Under the pieces are notes generated by a model that ran no database searches, was not told the origin of the DNA, and saw only the letters and a program-made list of their open reading frames with translations. Source: Phoronis australis (taxonomy: Eukaryota; Phoronida; Phoronidae). From it: a stretch of 64,000 nt of DNA. Positions 24,901 through 39,900 of this stretch are shown here, in pieces (position 1 is the first letter of the stretch; every line of letters starts with the position of its first letter). The stretch lies in contig NMRA01000004.1 of NCBI GenBank assembly GCA_002633005.1, positions 1,659,144-1,723,143 of the forward strand, read 5' to 3'. The translations under genes and the position numbers were made by a program.

Positions 24901-27900
24901 GGTGATGATCTAGGGAACAGGGGCATAGAAGTTCATTCATTTGATGATTTGGTGTGAAGTCAATGCAGAGAGAATTTTTGAAATTTATGTTATGTATGGA
25001 AGGACAGCCATTAGGATGAAATAAGCCAAAATTACCGCGAGCAGATATAGAATAGCCTCATTTATAATCATGAACACAGCAACTGACTTCTCAATACATG
25101 TAAGCTTAATGCTTTCCTTGAACTGAGCACTAGACTGTGATGTAATGGCCACACTAGTAGTATGCATTAATCAAAAATCTTACTTTTCTTTCATGTGTGA
25201 AGTAAGCTCTATCAGAGAATTATTCCCATGATAGTGTATTATGCTTGGTGGAAATTTAGATCAAAATAATCCCTATAAATGCACTAGGAAATCACCAACC
25301 GCAACATTCACATCACTAGCTAGATTCGGAGGGGTCAATCGGGCAAGACCCAATCCAGACATTACCACATTCATCAACTACCGTGTTAAAAAATTGTGGG
25401 AGGGCCTTTTTTGCATCATTCTAAACTTGACAGAGACAGCAATACACTTACCTTGTTTGTTGAAAATGGAAATCCTCCGTTACTTAAATCGCTATCTGTT
25501 AGAGCTTGGAGAACATCACGACTGAAATAGCAGGAATTTTAATATGAACAGTTCTGACCAATGGCATACTGGTTGCATTTGTGCTTGTGCTCGTATGTTT
25601 ATGTGTGTGTGTTTAAGTGTATGGCCATGTGAACCGCAGTACAGTTTGGAGAAAATTTGCATGAGCACGACCGATGTAGACCAAACTTTAGAAAACAAAA
25701 TTCTGACTTTGAACACTTGTCAGTGACTATGAAGGGTTACATATTATCAAGATGGAATTGAAGGCGTTTTAACACACCTTAAAATAAATACTTCAGAACA
25801 TATTGAGCTCTGTAAAATATGATCTTGTAATTATGGTTCTTGGAATTTTAAAACTTTATTCTGAAGACAGAAAATTTGTAGCGCTAAAAACAACAATTCC
25901 AACATCAGTCAGTACCTCCTGGGTCCTTGTACACTCAACATTCCCATATCTTCGGACACGTCCAATAGCTGACAGTCAAACTTCTCATCTTGTAGTACGT
26001 TCATGATGTGACTGTAGTTATGTTGTGTGGTGGCGCCACTAACCGCGATGTAAAAACCACTACCTGAAAAATCAGACAGCATCAGACACAATGTCGAATT
26101 CAAACAATCAAAAGAATCAATCTATTCATTTTTTACATTAAGCTACCTATGTTTGAAGAGGTTGAAAATTCGCTGAGCAAAAATAAATTCTTTAGACACG
26201 GGTATTTCCAAGCAAACAAGGATTAAACTTTGTGAAAACAATGTAAATATAGTTCCTGTTGTCAGGTTTGTTGCCACACACATCAGCAACAACAAAATAA
26301 CATCACATCAGATGGAGTCGGTGTAGCCATGAAACTAATACATCTCCCAATGTCCAGACAAGCACCAAAAACTCTTACCTCAGCGATTTCAATATCGCAA
26401 CCACCGTGACCAATTTTTAATCAGGTAACTAAATGCATTAAAACAAGTCTCGTACGTGGATAGAGAATATCGCAAGAGTGGCCAAACCACAATTATAGAA
26501 AGAAAAGCCCGGCTACCAATTAGGCATACCCATGACATAAATACTGTTTGTGTGTCATTCTTGGCCTACAACTTCCACTCTTGAGGGATCAAGCACGATT
26601 TTGTCGAACTAAAAATCGTTTAACTATAGCTGAAGCAAACCATTCTCAACGACTGATTAAGTTGTTTACCTTCAAGTGTAGGAGAGTGTGGTTTACCATC
26701 ACCCGACTCGATGACGCTAACAGTCATGTCATTCTCAATACCACCCAGCTTGTTCAACATACAGGTATACACTGTGGAACCTATGAAGACGAGATACAAA
26801 GTTGCATGCCGATGACTGTGTGTCCCATATTTGGCGACATAATCCAACAAAACCTTGGGAGCCCTCAATCAACAAATTTAAGTGACTAATCCCAAAGATT
26901 TTTTCACAAAACTGTGTCAATCTCAATTCTGCTTTGTATTCACCCCGATTCTCTGAATTTCACCAATTAAAACTAAACTGCGATTATGAGTAACGTTTCA
27001 TACAGAGAATTCAGCTGGTACAAGAAGTGCCCCATGCTCATAGTAGCTAGAAAAATGAACAGTCAATATGTGACTAAAATATTTAATTATAATCGTTTTA
27101 TTATTTTGCTTGCATCCTTGACAAAGTACCATACTATTGGATTGTATGAATTATAATGTTACGTGAATATTATCATGCCAGAATTATTGACTTTGTGTGT
27201 CCCATCCACATGACGTCAGGAAAGAAGACTGCATACCCAGTGTCACTCCATATATTTACTTGACTACTCTCCACTTTCAACAGCAAAACATTACACACTG
27301 CACTCTTACCAGGAGGTTTCTGAACGTCGTTTGAAAATATCCAATCCGCTGCCTTCTGTGAGTCGGGTCCAGTGAGGTAGAACTTGCCAAAGTATGACAT
27401 GTTGAATAGGGCTACACTGTTCCGACATGACAGACATTCTTTGCTGATCTGAAAGTAAACATCATCTCAATTGTATACAGTGACTACTCAGTGTGCAAAA
27501 TGAAAAATAAGCAGCTATTTAACGATTGGTGAAAACTGACTGCCGCTTAAAATCAGCCCACAAATATCAGAAAACAACACAGCAAGCTTAGGATTTTCTC
27601 CAGAAAGAGAATAGAGCTGTGCTATTAGTTGGCAAGTCACAGCAAGAGCACGCGATTTGCTGACTGGATGACAAGTGCATAATTCCACACCACTTAAAGA
27701 TAATATATATCCACAAAACTAAACTTATTCAAGTAAGCTGCATTCTAACAGCAGAAACCCCGTGCAGTTCAGTTCATAAGGGCCCTCTCCTCCTGCCATA
27801 TTTCAATGGTTCTCGTACTCATGCACCTTCCTTCACTATCACTTCTGCCTAGTCAGGGAGACATATGGTTTTGACCCTCAGTTGATCCGGAACAAAATGT

Positions 27901-30900
27901 CCCAGAGGGTCAGGCAACTAACCATGCGAACACAGCTTTTACTATGAGGACTCCTTGTTATCGAAACAACAACATAAGAATGAGTAGACAATGAAGTACT
28001 GCAAAAAAGAATTATTATTCATTACAACACGACACAATTTTGATATAGATTTGCCTACTTACTAGTTAAAACACAACATGCAGAGATGTCAGAACTCATA
28101 AACACAGCAATAATAAATACTATTATAGCAAATGCATTAGGAAGACAATAGAACAGAGTAACCTAACATTAATGACTAACAACGTCCAAACTGTACATAC
28201 CAAATGTCAGCTCCAGCATATTACTGTAATTTAGAGTTCCTATTATCAACAAACTGTTAATGGTAAAATCGGAAAACAATTGGCACTTCTGCAGTGCCAG
28301 ACAGCGCCTTCTTCAAAAGACTTCCATCTTCATCAAAGACATTATAGCCAATAAAAAAAGTGTTACCTTCCTGTGAAGAGGGGTGAATCAAGTTTCCTGA
28401 TTTCACTGATTGGGAACTCGGGTTACAGCCATGTCATTTTCAGTTTGAAAGTGATACCAAGGGGAGAAAGTTGGCAAACCAATGTTTACACAGAGTTCTC
28501 ATTATCTGCGCTCATCTGATAAGCTCATGTTATCCAGCAGTATGTTGTAAACAGCACACCTGACGCTAACTGAACCAATATCTAAAAATACTATTTCCAA
28601 ATGGCGTTCAACAAATGTGGTGAAGATTTATTTTATGGAATACTATCACCAAAAAACTAAGAAGGAAGAAAATAGTAGACTTTCAGAGAAATTAGACTTA
28701 ACTTTCAGCTGCTGATTCTTTTATGTGACTGTAAGCTTTGGCCCGCTTACTACCACGGCATTGTGGGCCAACGCAATAGGCTTGTTTTGCAAGATTAATC
28801 CAACGTGATTCCATATCAGATAGTGATTTTGGAAATTTCTTGGTTTTAACAGTACAGGGGAATGGTACGCAACAATTATTACTATCCCCATATAACAACT
28901 AGCAAGGCAGTGACAGTTTTTTGTGAACACTGATTGTAGTGGTAGTTATCAGACTAAGACAATAGACAATTTTCATATAATGCCCCCTCTGCTGGTCGTG
29001 AGCTATAATTGTTAGTAACAAGCCTATTTGTAAATAGGTGACGTGACACAGTTAGAGATAGGTTTATTACCAGAGGAACAGACAACAGTGTATGGCCAAC
29101 AGAGGGCAGTACATGAAAATAGTCCATCAGACCCATTTCATAATATCTCATTCAATATCATGTTATGACAAGGTTCTCATTAACTCCCCTGCATACATTC
29201 ACTAGTAAGACCGAGGAGTAGGGAACACCTCTGTGCAATGCTCGACTGTCAGCAAGTAAAGTCGGGATTCAAACTCGGGTCTTCCAAACAGGAGTCCAGA
29301 GCTCAAACCTCTGTACCGACTGTCTCCTCCAACATGAATGGATGAACACAAGTTCATAACCACTGATCAATGCACACAAGAGGAAAGTGGTGGTTTTCAG
29401 CATAGCAAGTTAGCTTGTCTTAGGACAAAATGGAATCCTTTAATAATTAAGTGCTTTTTAGATCAGCTACGTCCCCGTAGTTTGAAGTTGGAGGAAACTT
29501 CACCTAATTATAAGTTATACGAGCTGCGGTTGACCTTACCACATCATGGTGAGCAGGAAAGCTGAATGTATAGTCATTCTTGAGTAGTTCATAGTAGGTG
29601 TTATTTTGATTGACAGGATGATCATAAGCTCCGTACCAGTCGTAGGGAGGAGGCTGGAAAGATTTAACATTTGATAAACTAAGCAATCTGTACTTTACGA
29701 AACTGAACTCAAATATCATACAGTTTGTAAAAAGATGCTAGACAAAAAAGTACTACCAGCACTGCAAAGAGTGGACGAACAATTCTCTTATTTATGGCAG
29801 CATTTTCACGAATGGCAACTTTCACAAGATTCTTCGTATCCTCTATGAAATATTTTTAAACCATCCCAAGATAGAGTTTTGTCATGTGCCATGTATCAGT
29901 AATTATTAAAACATATACATTACGTGAGCAGAATATTCAATTTGTTCTCATGTAAATCTAATTATTTAACCTTCCAAACACTAGGCGGCACCACCTACCT
30001 TGACAGATCCTTGGTCGGAAAACCAACCGGGTCTCTCCCAACCCTGTTGTTCTTGATAATGGCAACCAGCAGAGGCCAGCTCCTAACAAACACAAACAGG
30101 AGATTGCAAGTCAATGACAACAAAATATCTTGGAATATTTTTCACACCAAGATTAGTCTGGTCCAAAGCCACTAAAACTCTGGCACGTCAAGGTAGTAAA
30201 GCTGCTATGTCCATCTCTAAAATTAGAAACCGGTGCACGGAATTACCATTGAGCCTATCACTTGAACTGTTTGATAAAATTGCTGTACCAACTATGTGCT
30301 ACGGCGCGGAAATCTGGGGATTCAAAGAATACGAATGGCTTGAAAATGTTTATGTTAAATTCTGTAAAATTGCTCTTGGAGTTGGAAACTCTTGNNNNNN
30401 NNNNNNNNNNNNNNNNNNNNNNNNNNNNNNNNNNNNNNNNNNNNNNNNNNNNNNNNNNNNNNNNNNNNNNNNNNNNNNNNNNNNNNNNNNNNNNNNNNNN
30501 NNNNNNNNNNNNNNNNNNNNNNNNNNNNNNNNNNNNNNNNNNNNNNNNNNNNNNNNNNNNNNNNNNNNNNNNNNNNNNNNNNNNNNNNNNNNNNNNNNNN
30601 NNNNNNNNNNNNNNNNNNNNNNNNNNNNNNNNNNNNNNNNNNNNNNNNNNNNNNNNNNNNNNNNNNNNNNNNNNNNNNNNNNNNNNNNNNNNNATTCATT
30701 TTTTACATTAAGCTACCTATGTTTGAAAAGGTTGAAAATTCGCTGAGCAAAAATAAATTCTTTAGACATGGGTATTTCCAAGCAAACAAGGATTCAACTT
30801 TGTGAAAACAATGTAAATATAGTTCCTGTTGTCAGGTTTGTTGCCACAAACATCAGCAACAACAAAATAACATCACACCAGATGGAGTCGGTGTAGCCAT

Positions 30901-33900
30901 GAAACTAATACATCTCCCAATGTCCAGACAAGCACCAAAAATCTTACCTCAGCGATTTCCAATATCATAATTACCTGGACCAATTTTTGATTAGGCAACT
31001 AAATGCATTAAAACAAGTCTCTTACGTGGATATAGAATATCATAAGAGTGGCCAAACCACAATTATAGAAAAAAGCCTGGCTACCAATTAGGCATACTGA
31101 TGACATAAATACTGAGATCTGTGTGTCATTCTAAGCCTTAACTTCCACTCTTGAGGGATCAAGCACAATTTTGTCGAACTAAAAATCGTTTAACTATAGC
31201 TGAAGCCAACCATTCTCAACGACCGATTAAGTTGTTTACCTTCAAGTGTAGGAGAGTGTGGTTTACCATCACCCGACTCGATGACGCTAACAGTCATGTC
31301 ATTCTCAATACCACCCAGCTTGTTCAACATACAGGTATACACAGTCGAACCTATGAAGATGAGATACAAACTATTAAGTTGCATGCCAATGGCTGTGTGT
31401 CCCATATTTAGCGACATAATCCAACAAAACCTTGGGAGCCCTCAATCAACAAATTTAAGTGACTAATCCCAAAGATTTTTTCAGAAAACTGTGTCAATCT
31501 CAATTCTGCTTTGTATTCACTCCGATTCTCTGAATTTCACCAAAACTAAACTGGGATTAGGAGTAAAGTTCCATACAGAGAATTCAGCGGGTACATGCTC
31601 ATAGTAGCTAGAAAAATGAACAGTCAATATGTGACTAAAATATTTAAATAAAATTGTTTATTTATTTTGCTTGCATTCTTGACAAAGTACCATACTATTG
31701 GATTGTATGAATTATAATGTTTCATGAATATTATGCCAGAATTATTGACTTTGTTTGTCCCATCCACATGACGTCAGGAAAGAAGACTGCATACCCAGTG
31801 TCACTCCATATATTTACTTGACTACTCTCCACTTTCAACAGCAATACATTACACACTGCACTCTTACCAGGAGGTTTCTGAACGTCATTTGAAAATATCC
31901 AATCCGCTGCCTTCTGTGAGTCGGGTCCAGTGAGGTAGAACTTGCCAAAGTATGACATGTTGAATAGGGCTACACTGTTCCGACATGACAGACATTCTTT
32001 GCTGATCTGAAAGTAAACATCATCTCAATGTATACACTGACTACTCAATGTGCAAAATGAAAAAATAAGCAAATAAGCAGCTATTTAACGATTGGTGAAA
32101 ACTGACTGCCGCTTGAAATCAGCCCACAAACATCAGAAAACAACACAGCAAGCTTAGGATTTTCTCCAGAAAGAGAATAAAGCTGTGCCATTAGTTGGCA
32201 AGTCACAGCAAGAAAACGCGATTGGCTGACTGGATGACAAGTGCATAATTCCACACCACTTAAAGATAATATATCTCCACAAAACTAAACTTATTCAAGT
32301 AAGCTGCATTCTAACAGCAGAAACCCCGTGCAGTTCAGTTCATAAGGGCCCTCTCCTCCTGCCATATTTCAATGGTTCTCGCACTCATGCACCTTCCTTC
32401 ACTATCACTTCTGCCTAGTCAGGGAGGCATATGGTTTTGACCCTCAGTCGATCCGGAACAAAGTGTCCCAGAGGGTCAGCAACTAACCATGTGAACACAG
32501 CTTTTACTATGAGGACTCCTTGTTATCGAAACAACAACATAAGAATGAGTAGACAATGAAGTACTACAAACAAGAATTATTATTCATTACAGCACTAGAC
32601 ACAATTTTGATATAGATTTGCCTACTTACTAGTTAAAACACAACATGCAGAGATGCCAGAACTCATGAACACAGCAATAATAAATACTATTATAGTAAAT
32701 GCATTAGGAAGACAACAGAACAGAGTAACCTAACATTAATGACTAACAACGTCCAAACTATACATACCAAATGTCAGCTCCAGCGTATTACTATAATTTA
32801 AGAGTTCCTATTATCAACAAACTCTTAATGGTAAAATCAGAAAATAATTGGCACTTCTGCAGTGCCAGACTGCACCTTCTTCAAAAGACTTCCATCTTCA
32901 TCAAAGACATTATAGCCAATATCAAACCAGTGTTACGTTCCCGCGAAGAGGAGTGAGTCAAGCTTCCCGATTTCATTGATTGGGAACTCGGGTTACAGCC
33001 ATGTCATTTTCAGTTTGAAAGTGATAACAAGGGGAGAAAGTTGGCAAACCAATGTTTACACAGAGTTCTCATTATCTATGTTCATCTGATAAGCTCATGG
33101 GATCGAGCAGTATGTTGTAAACAGCACACCTGACGCTAACAGAACCGATATCTATCCAAATGGCGTTCAACAAATGTGGAGAAGATTTATTTTATGGAAT
33201 ACTATAACCAAAAAAACTAAGAACAAAGAAAAATAGTACTTTCCGTGAAATTAGACTTAACTTTCAGCTGCTGATTCCTTTATGTGACTGTAAGCTTTGG
33301 CCCGCTTACTACCACGGCATTGTGCGCCAACGCAATAGGCTTGTTTCTCAAGATTAATCCAACGTGATTCCATATCAGATTGTGATTTTGGAAATTTCTT
33401 GGTTTTAACAGTCCAGGGGAATGGTACGCAACGAGTACTATCCCTATATAACAACTAGCAAGGCAGTGACAATTTTTTGTGAACATTGATTGTAGTGGTA
33501 GTTATCAGACTAAGTCAATAGACAATTTTCATATAATGCCCCCTCTGCTGGTCATCAGCTATAATTGTTAGTAACAAGCCTATTTGTAAATAGTTAGAGA
33601 TAGGTTTATTACCAGAGGAACAGACAACAGTGTATGGCCAACAGAGGGCGGTACATGAAAATAGTCCACCAGACCCATTTGATAATATCTCGTTTAATAT
33701 CATGTTATGACAAGGTTCTCATTATCTCCCTTGCATACATTCACTAGTAAGACCGAGGAGTAGGGAACACCTCTGTGCAATGCTTGACTGTCAGCCAGTA
33801 AAGTCAGGATTCAAACTCGGGTCTTCCAAACAGGAGTCCAGAGCTCAAACCTCTGCGCCAACTGTCTCTTCCAACATGAATGGATGAACACAAGTTCATA

Positions 33901-36900
33901 ACCACTGATCAATGCATGCAAGAGGAAAGTGGTGGTTTTCAGCATGGTAAGTTAGCTTGTCTTAGGACAAAATGCAATCCTTTAATAATTAAGTGCTTTT
34001 TAGATCAGCTACGTCCCCGTAGTTTGAAGTTGGAGGAAACTTCACCTAATTATAAGTTATACATGTACGAGCTGTGGTTGACCTTACCACATCATGGTGA
34101 GCAGGAAAGCTGAATGTATAGTCATTCTTGAGTAGTTCGTAGTACGTGTTATTTTGATTGACAGGATGATCATAAGCTCCGTACCAGTCATAGGGAGGAG
34201 GCTGGAAAGATTTAACATTTGATAAACTAAGCAATCTGTACTTTACAAAACTGAACTCAAATATCATATAGTTTGTAAAAAGATGCTAGACAAGATGTCA
34301 AAAAAGTACTACCAGCACTGCAAAGAGTGGATGAACAATTCTTTTAGTTATGGCAGTATTTTCACAAATGGCAACTTTCACAAGATTCTTCGTATCCTCT
34401 ATGAAATATTTTTTAAACCAGACAGTTTCGTCATGTGCCATGTATCAGTAACTATTAAAACATACACATTAAGTGTGCAGGATATTCCATTTGTTCTGTC
34501 AGAAGTAAATCTAAGATAACATGGTTTCATAATTATTTAACCTTCCAAACACTAGGTGGCACCACCTACCTTGACAGATCCTTGATCGGAAAACCAACCG
34601 GGTCTCTCCCAACCCTGTTGTTCTTGATAATGGCAACCAGCAGATGCCAGCTCCTAACAAACACAAACAGGAGATTGCAAGTCAATGACAACAAAACCAG
34701 AATAATGAGTAAAAGCAAGGTGCTGAAATAGGCGGTATGTCTATACTTGAAATGTTTTGACAGAAACATCATTATTGCAAGAGTGATCAAATGACAGCTA
34801 ATATTTGACTATTAAGAACTCCTAAGTATATTTTACAATAACTAACAAAGCAAACTGTTATGCTCAATAATGAGACTGTGGATCAAGAAAAACACTCGCG
34901 CCATGTTCCACCTTCAGTTCTCAAACACAACAAAAATCATACCCTTAAGCAATGGGCACAGTAGAAAGCCATGAGGGCAGGGTTGAGTTTGAATCATGAT
35001 ACACAATGGTCACTGAATTCTTAAAGAAATCATTCAAGACTTCAATTTAAATAATTGTTTCAAACCAATTGAGGCATACTCAAATGGGAGATCAACAGTG
35101 AAAATTTTCCATTTAGGAGAGTCTCAAAATTGGGGATGCTTAAGTTCAAGCCAAAATTATACATTCTTGAATCAAAAAGTTGGGACACAGGCGACTTTGG
35201 CATTCGTCATTGCTATTCCTCTAACATTGGACATTGCATTTTATATCAACAAAGTCTGAAACTAGAAGTGGGAGTTCATAAAATCATCGAACACAATGTT
35301 TCCATAAGTCTCTGTAACATCGAGGTGAATGACTGTTGTAAATATTGAATTTGGGACACCCAATATTGCTACAAGCTGCGACCTTAGGCAAAATAATTTA
35401 ATTTCCACAAACACAAACTGAAGAATTTTTAAAGTAATCTTTAAACTAAACATGGAGTAATTAAAGTGGGAAGGCCACAGCACGCCATCTTGAAAACAAG
35501 GGCTAGTGTCACCAGTAACCATTTTGCGGTTGAATCGTCAGGCTCACATTATCAGACTGTACCTCATAAAGTGGGTCCAGTCTCATGTTTCGACTAGCCA
35601 ATGGTTCGTCATGAACAAAGATGGTGGAATAGTTCTTGGCATACGCCTCTTGGGAACGCTGGCGTACCCAACTCTCGTTGCCAGTGAGTTTTTCAGTAAA
35701 ACGTCTGACAAACAGAAGAAATATATACTTAGCAGAAGTCAACATCAGCAGTTTATCAAGCATTTCTTCTACAGAGCCAACCGCTCAAAACTGAACAATG
35801 ATATGGGTTACTCTATGATGCTTTTTGACTCAGTTAGCTGTAAATATCAATAAAACAAATTATAATAAAAAATTTCCATTAATAATTCTTCACCCATTTT
35901 TTAAGTTCTTTTCAATGTCCATGGGCATTAACTCATGAATAGGATATCCACACATGTCCCATCTTCAATTTAAGGGAGCACTCCTGAAAATATTCTGCGA
36001 AGGATCAGTTACCATGCCAACATTACCTGATATCGTAACCATACATATCCAGAGACGGTCGACCGTGAACCACCCACTCTGCCAGTTGCTGTCCACAGCC
36101 ACCTAGTGAGTAAAGTCATGCACTTTATCACAACAGAGCTCCTTTCATATTAAAAATTGATATTCTTTCTAAATTAGTCATTAAAGTCCCACACAAGTCC
36201 GGGCCTGATCTTGGGAACTTTGCATGCAAGTCTGGATTTGTAAGGGGGGCATATGACACAACTTTGTCCTTAAATGTTGGTGTAGGAAAATTCCCCCCTG
36301 CCCATATATTTGGCTCCCTCCTTATATATTTTCCCATATTTTCCGCTGAGTGCTCCTCTGCCCAAATAAATTCGATTTGCCCAATTTTTCGAAATGATTT
36401 TGCCCAAATCTTTTCAGTGCACTATAGACCGAGAAAGCAGTTCACCAATGTGTGCCAAGTGTCCCACTGTACATAACAAGCTGAGTAGGACGTCCTCTTC
36501 ATACATGCCATCTGGTGGATTTTATCCGAGTTCACCGCTTAACGAAACACACAAGTGATTTTTTGGGCGCAGAATTTTACTATTTAACATTTGATTCTAA
36601 AGTTATACTCACTCAGCATCATACCGGAGCTGTTAAAACCGCAGCCGTGATAAAAACCCCTCACCTCAGGGGACTCGCCCAATAAAGGCTTGTGGTCTGG
36701 TGTGAAGGATTCTGGAAATGTCACACACATCACATTTAGATAGTTGCATAAGTTTAGCCCAGTACACATATACTTGCCATGAAGTTTCTGCAATTTTATG
36801 GCGAAGCAGTGAAAAATTATTTAAACAAAATTTTCAACGAAAATAAACAGGAATAATGTGTATTGCACAACTGCCACCAAAAACAAACAATGACATTTAA

Positions 36901-39900
36901 GAATTTTTTACAATACAGTCGGGTTTTTAAAGTTGGAAAGATGACATTTTTGGTAATTATTTTTGGTCGAAACTTAGGAAATGTTTTCATATGGTGGCAC
37001 CTACTCACAAAACATCCTTCAACAATGCAAACCAAAGTATACGATTTAACGAGTGATTTTTCATTTCGATTTAAGTCATTGACAATAGTCACTGGCCATC
37101 AATCAATATCTTGACTGATTAGACAAGAGTGCACTAGCCAGGCAAACACAGACTCATTTCAATACAACCTCATCTTCCCTTGATTTTTGCACTATCCAAC
37201 CTATGCACCAAATTCTGAGCAATCACTTGCAAGATTATTTAGTAATTCATTTCAGTGGCATTAAAAACTTTGAATAAAGAATGTACCCGGTCCACACACA
37301 GTTGACTTGATTCCAGTTTCCCCCACCACAGGTACTCTGTTGACAGCGCCCTCTATGTGCACACTAAACACGTCCCAGTCAAGGTCGAACAAAGAAAAAG
37401 CAAAATCCTTCTTCACCTATTAACGACAAAAAATCATAAAACACAATCTTTTTACAACTTTTAGACGGGTATTTCCATCGAACTGTAAGCCTAGACATTA
37501 GGGGTAATGAAATAAGTTGATGGACTCTTACAAACTCGTCTTAAAATTTTCTTTTCCCAAATAAAATGATAAGTTTCCTCAAACTCAAACAAAAATAAGT
37601 GCCGAAATCATCATCACTCTTCCATGTTCAAAGGCACAACAATTTTATTTGTTCATTAAAGCCAGCTGCACAATATAAAATAATGAACAATTTTTCTCTT
37701 TATTTTTTGAAAAATTTTGATGATGAGAAATAAAATTACACTGATCTGCCATATCACATTCTAAATTCTAAAGAAACTTTTCCATATTCCCTTTCTACTC
37801 TCAAAGCGAATCAAGCGCCACCTGTGTTTGATACCAGAGGTGGTTCAAGTTTGAAATGACTGGGAAAATAATGGCTTTTTACAGTCAGTTCTACTTGTCA
37901 ATATCTTGAGGGAAGTCTGTTGAATACTGGACAACACTTTGATTGGAACAAAATCGTCTTTAACCTGTTCTATATAAATAACTAATGTGGATTTGATTTT
38001 AGCGAGTAAAAATTAGGAAATGTCCATTGACAGAGTTCAAAACCTTTGTCATAATAGTAACCAAATAAGAACATGAAACTTTATAAAGCAAACGTTTGGG
38101 CGTCAATCAAATTTTCAAAAAAGTAATTCGTCCGGTAGAAACTTAGACATAATGTAAAGTTTTCATTTAAAAGTTTTAGTAAAATGGGCTGGGGATTATT
38201 TTGCTATGACTGTACCTTTTTTGTACATGAAAATTTGACTTAAAAATGTGGTCACGTGACAATAATAAAGACACTGACAGTTACAGTAAGAAGTATATTT
38301 TTAGAATCCTCGATCTTTCTCCTTTCAGAAACTATATATTTTTAATAGTTTGACCAAGCAATTTTTTTGATATTTGACTTAGAGTTGAGGTTGTTCATTA
38401 AGGTCCTAGTTAACCTTAAGCTGCCACTGGCAGGTGACTTACATCATCCCAGAATATGGGGTTGGGTTCATATCCACCAACAGCCAAGGCATCACCCTGA
38501 AGTTTGAGATAGACCGAAGCATCATGATCCCGTACGTTAGGCATATTCTGAATTCCCTCGATCTTCTCCGTCACGACATAGGCGTGTTTCATGGCCACCA
38601 GGGGGGTCTTTACTCCAGCCATCTTGCCAATCTGGGGAGCCCAAACACCTATGTGTAGATTATTGAGTCATGGTAAAACAAAATAAAATATGCATACAAT
38701 TCAAGAGTAATAGCCACTGGAATCACAATTATGCCCTGTACAAACAAAAAAATCAATAACAATAAAAAAAATAATTTCATCACATGAATGGATGAGACAG
38801 CAACCACAACAATAATTGACCATAGCTAAAGCAGATAAAGCACTGTTCCAGGTAAGTTGCTGATACTAAGTCAGTTTTAGCCAATATTTAGTTTAGAACA
38901 TAAATTAAAATTAAAACATACTGTACCAATCTGCTACATTGTATGTCTGGTTTAATAATCATAAGCCAGAAACAACAAAAAGTAATGGATAAATTACATC
39001 TGTTTTATTCATTCTATGAAGTTTTCTGTTCAGAGATGGCTTACGCTCATGCTACAAATCATACAGTCGTTACAACATTATTTCAATTCTTAATGTTATC
39101 TAACAACCACCACAAGATACACACTATCAGTTCTTGCATTCTCTCAATGTAGGACAAAGGATAACCAAAAACTATAAAAAACCATTTCTCCAAATGAATA
39201 TAGTTTAAGGAAACTCAAGAAAATACTAAAGGGCAGTTGACGTCCAACTCATAAACCCAGCTAAGATTACTGTTTGGAACATTTAAAGATTATTTTACTA
39301 AAAACCTTATAGCTTGCGTTCTCATACTTGTTTTTAGTATTTACTGATCTTCCCTACCAGTGCAGTTGATGACTTTGTTAGTTTGAACCATTCCACTAGA
39401 GGTTTCCACAGATACCACCCTCTTCACCCCAAAGTCATCTTCCCGCACATTCACATCAGTCACGTAGGTTCCAGTAATAACCTAAGGAAAATACAAGTAT
39501 TAAGTACATTACCTGCAGCTGACCATATTTATACGAAAATCTCCCTGCAACATGACCCAATTGAGATGACCTTGACCTTGCACACATTACCAACCAGTGC
39601 ACCTTCTCAACTCTCAAACACAGTGGTCCTGTGGATCCACCTTCCATTTTTTAAAGTACTCCCACCCTTTAAAGTGTTTGAACGTTTCAGCGTTCTTATC
39701 GTGCACTCCATCATTACCTTTGCTCCCGCTTGTTTGGCGGCACGAGTCAAGGCTGTGCAGTATCCTGCCGGGTCAATAGTGCCATCTCCAGGACTGTACA
39801 GCACTCCGTACAAATCGTCTGTGTTCATCAACGGGTAGATTTTCTTCGTTTCTTCTGGTGACAGGACGTGCGACTCGATACCAAAATATTTTCCGAGCTA

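Larger units (their letters stand above)
26124..30125 (-). repeat. Left copy of 4.0-kb duplicated block of gene A (exons 11-14)
   Basis: About 4002 bases, colinear with 30694-34696 through both exons and introns, with only a few scattered substitutions and small indels by eye. It ends at 30125, where it passes into a LINE fragment. Exonic differences inspected are synonymous. Order, spacing and a SINE-like insert are identical in both blocks. Either a very recent tandem duplication or, more likely, the second allele placed next to the first. Confidence 0.95.
30694..34696 (-). repeat. Right copy of 4.0-kb duplicated block of gene A (exons 11-14)
   Basis: Starts at the first base after an N gap and matches 26124 onward; the match ends at 34696 in the shared string ACAACAAAA. 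About 4003 bases, almost the same length as the left block. Contains exons 11-14 with intact splice sites. Confidence 0.95.

Noticed and set aside
26160-26225. Possible LINE coding sequence at the left end of the 4.0-kb block (also at 30730-30795)
   Set aside because: A short open stretch with no motif that I recognise; intron sequence is enough to explain it.
39383-39838. 151-codon plus-strand open frame
   Set aside because: Antisense shadow of gene A exons 4 and 5.
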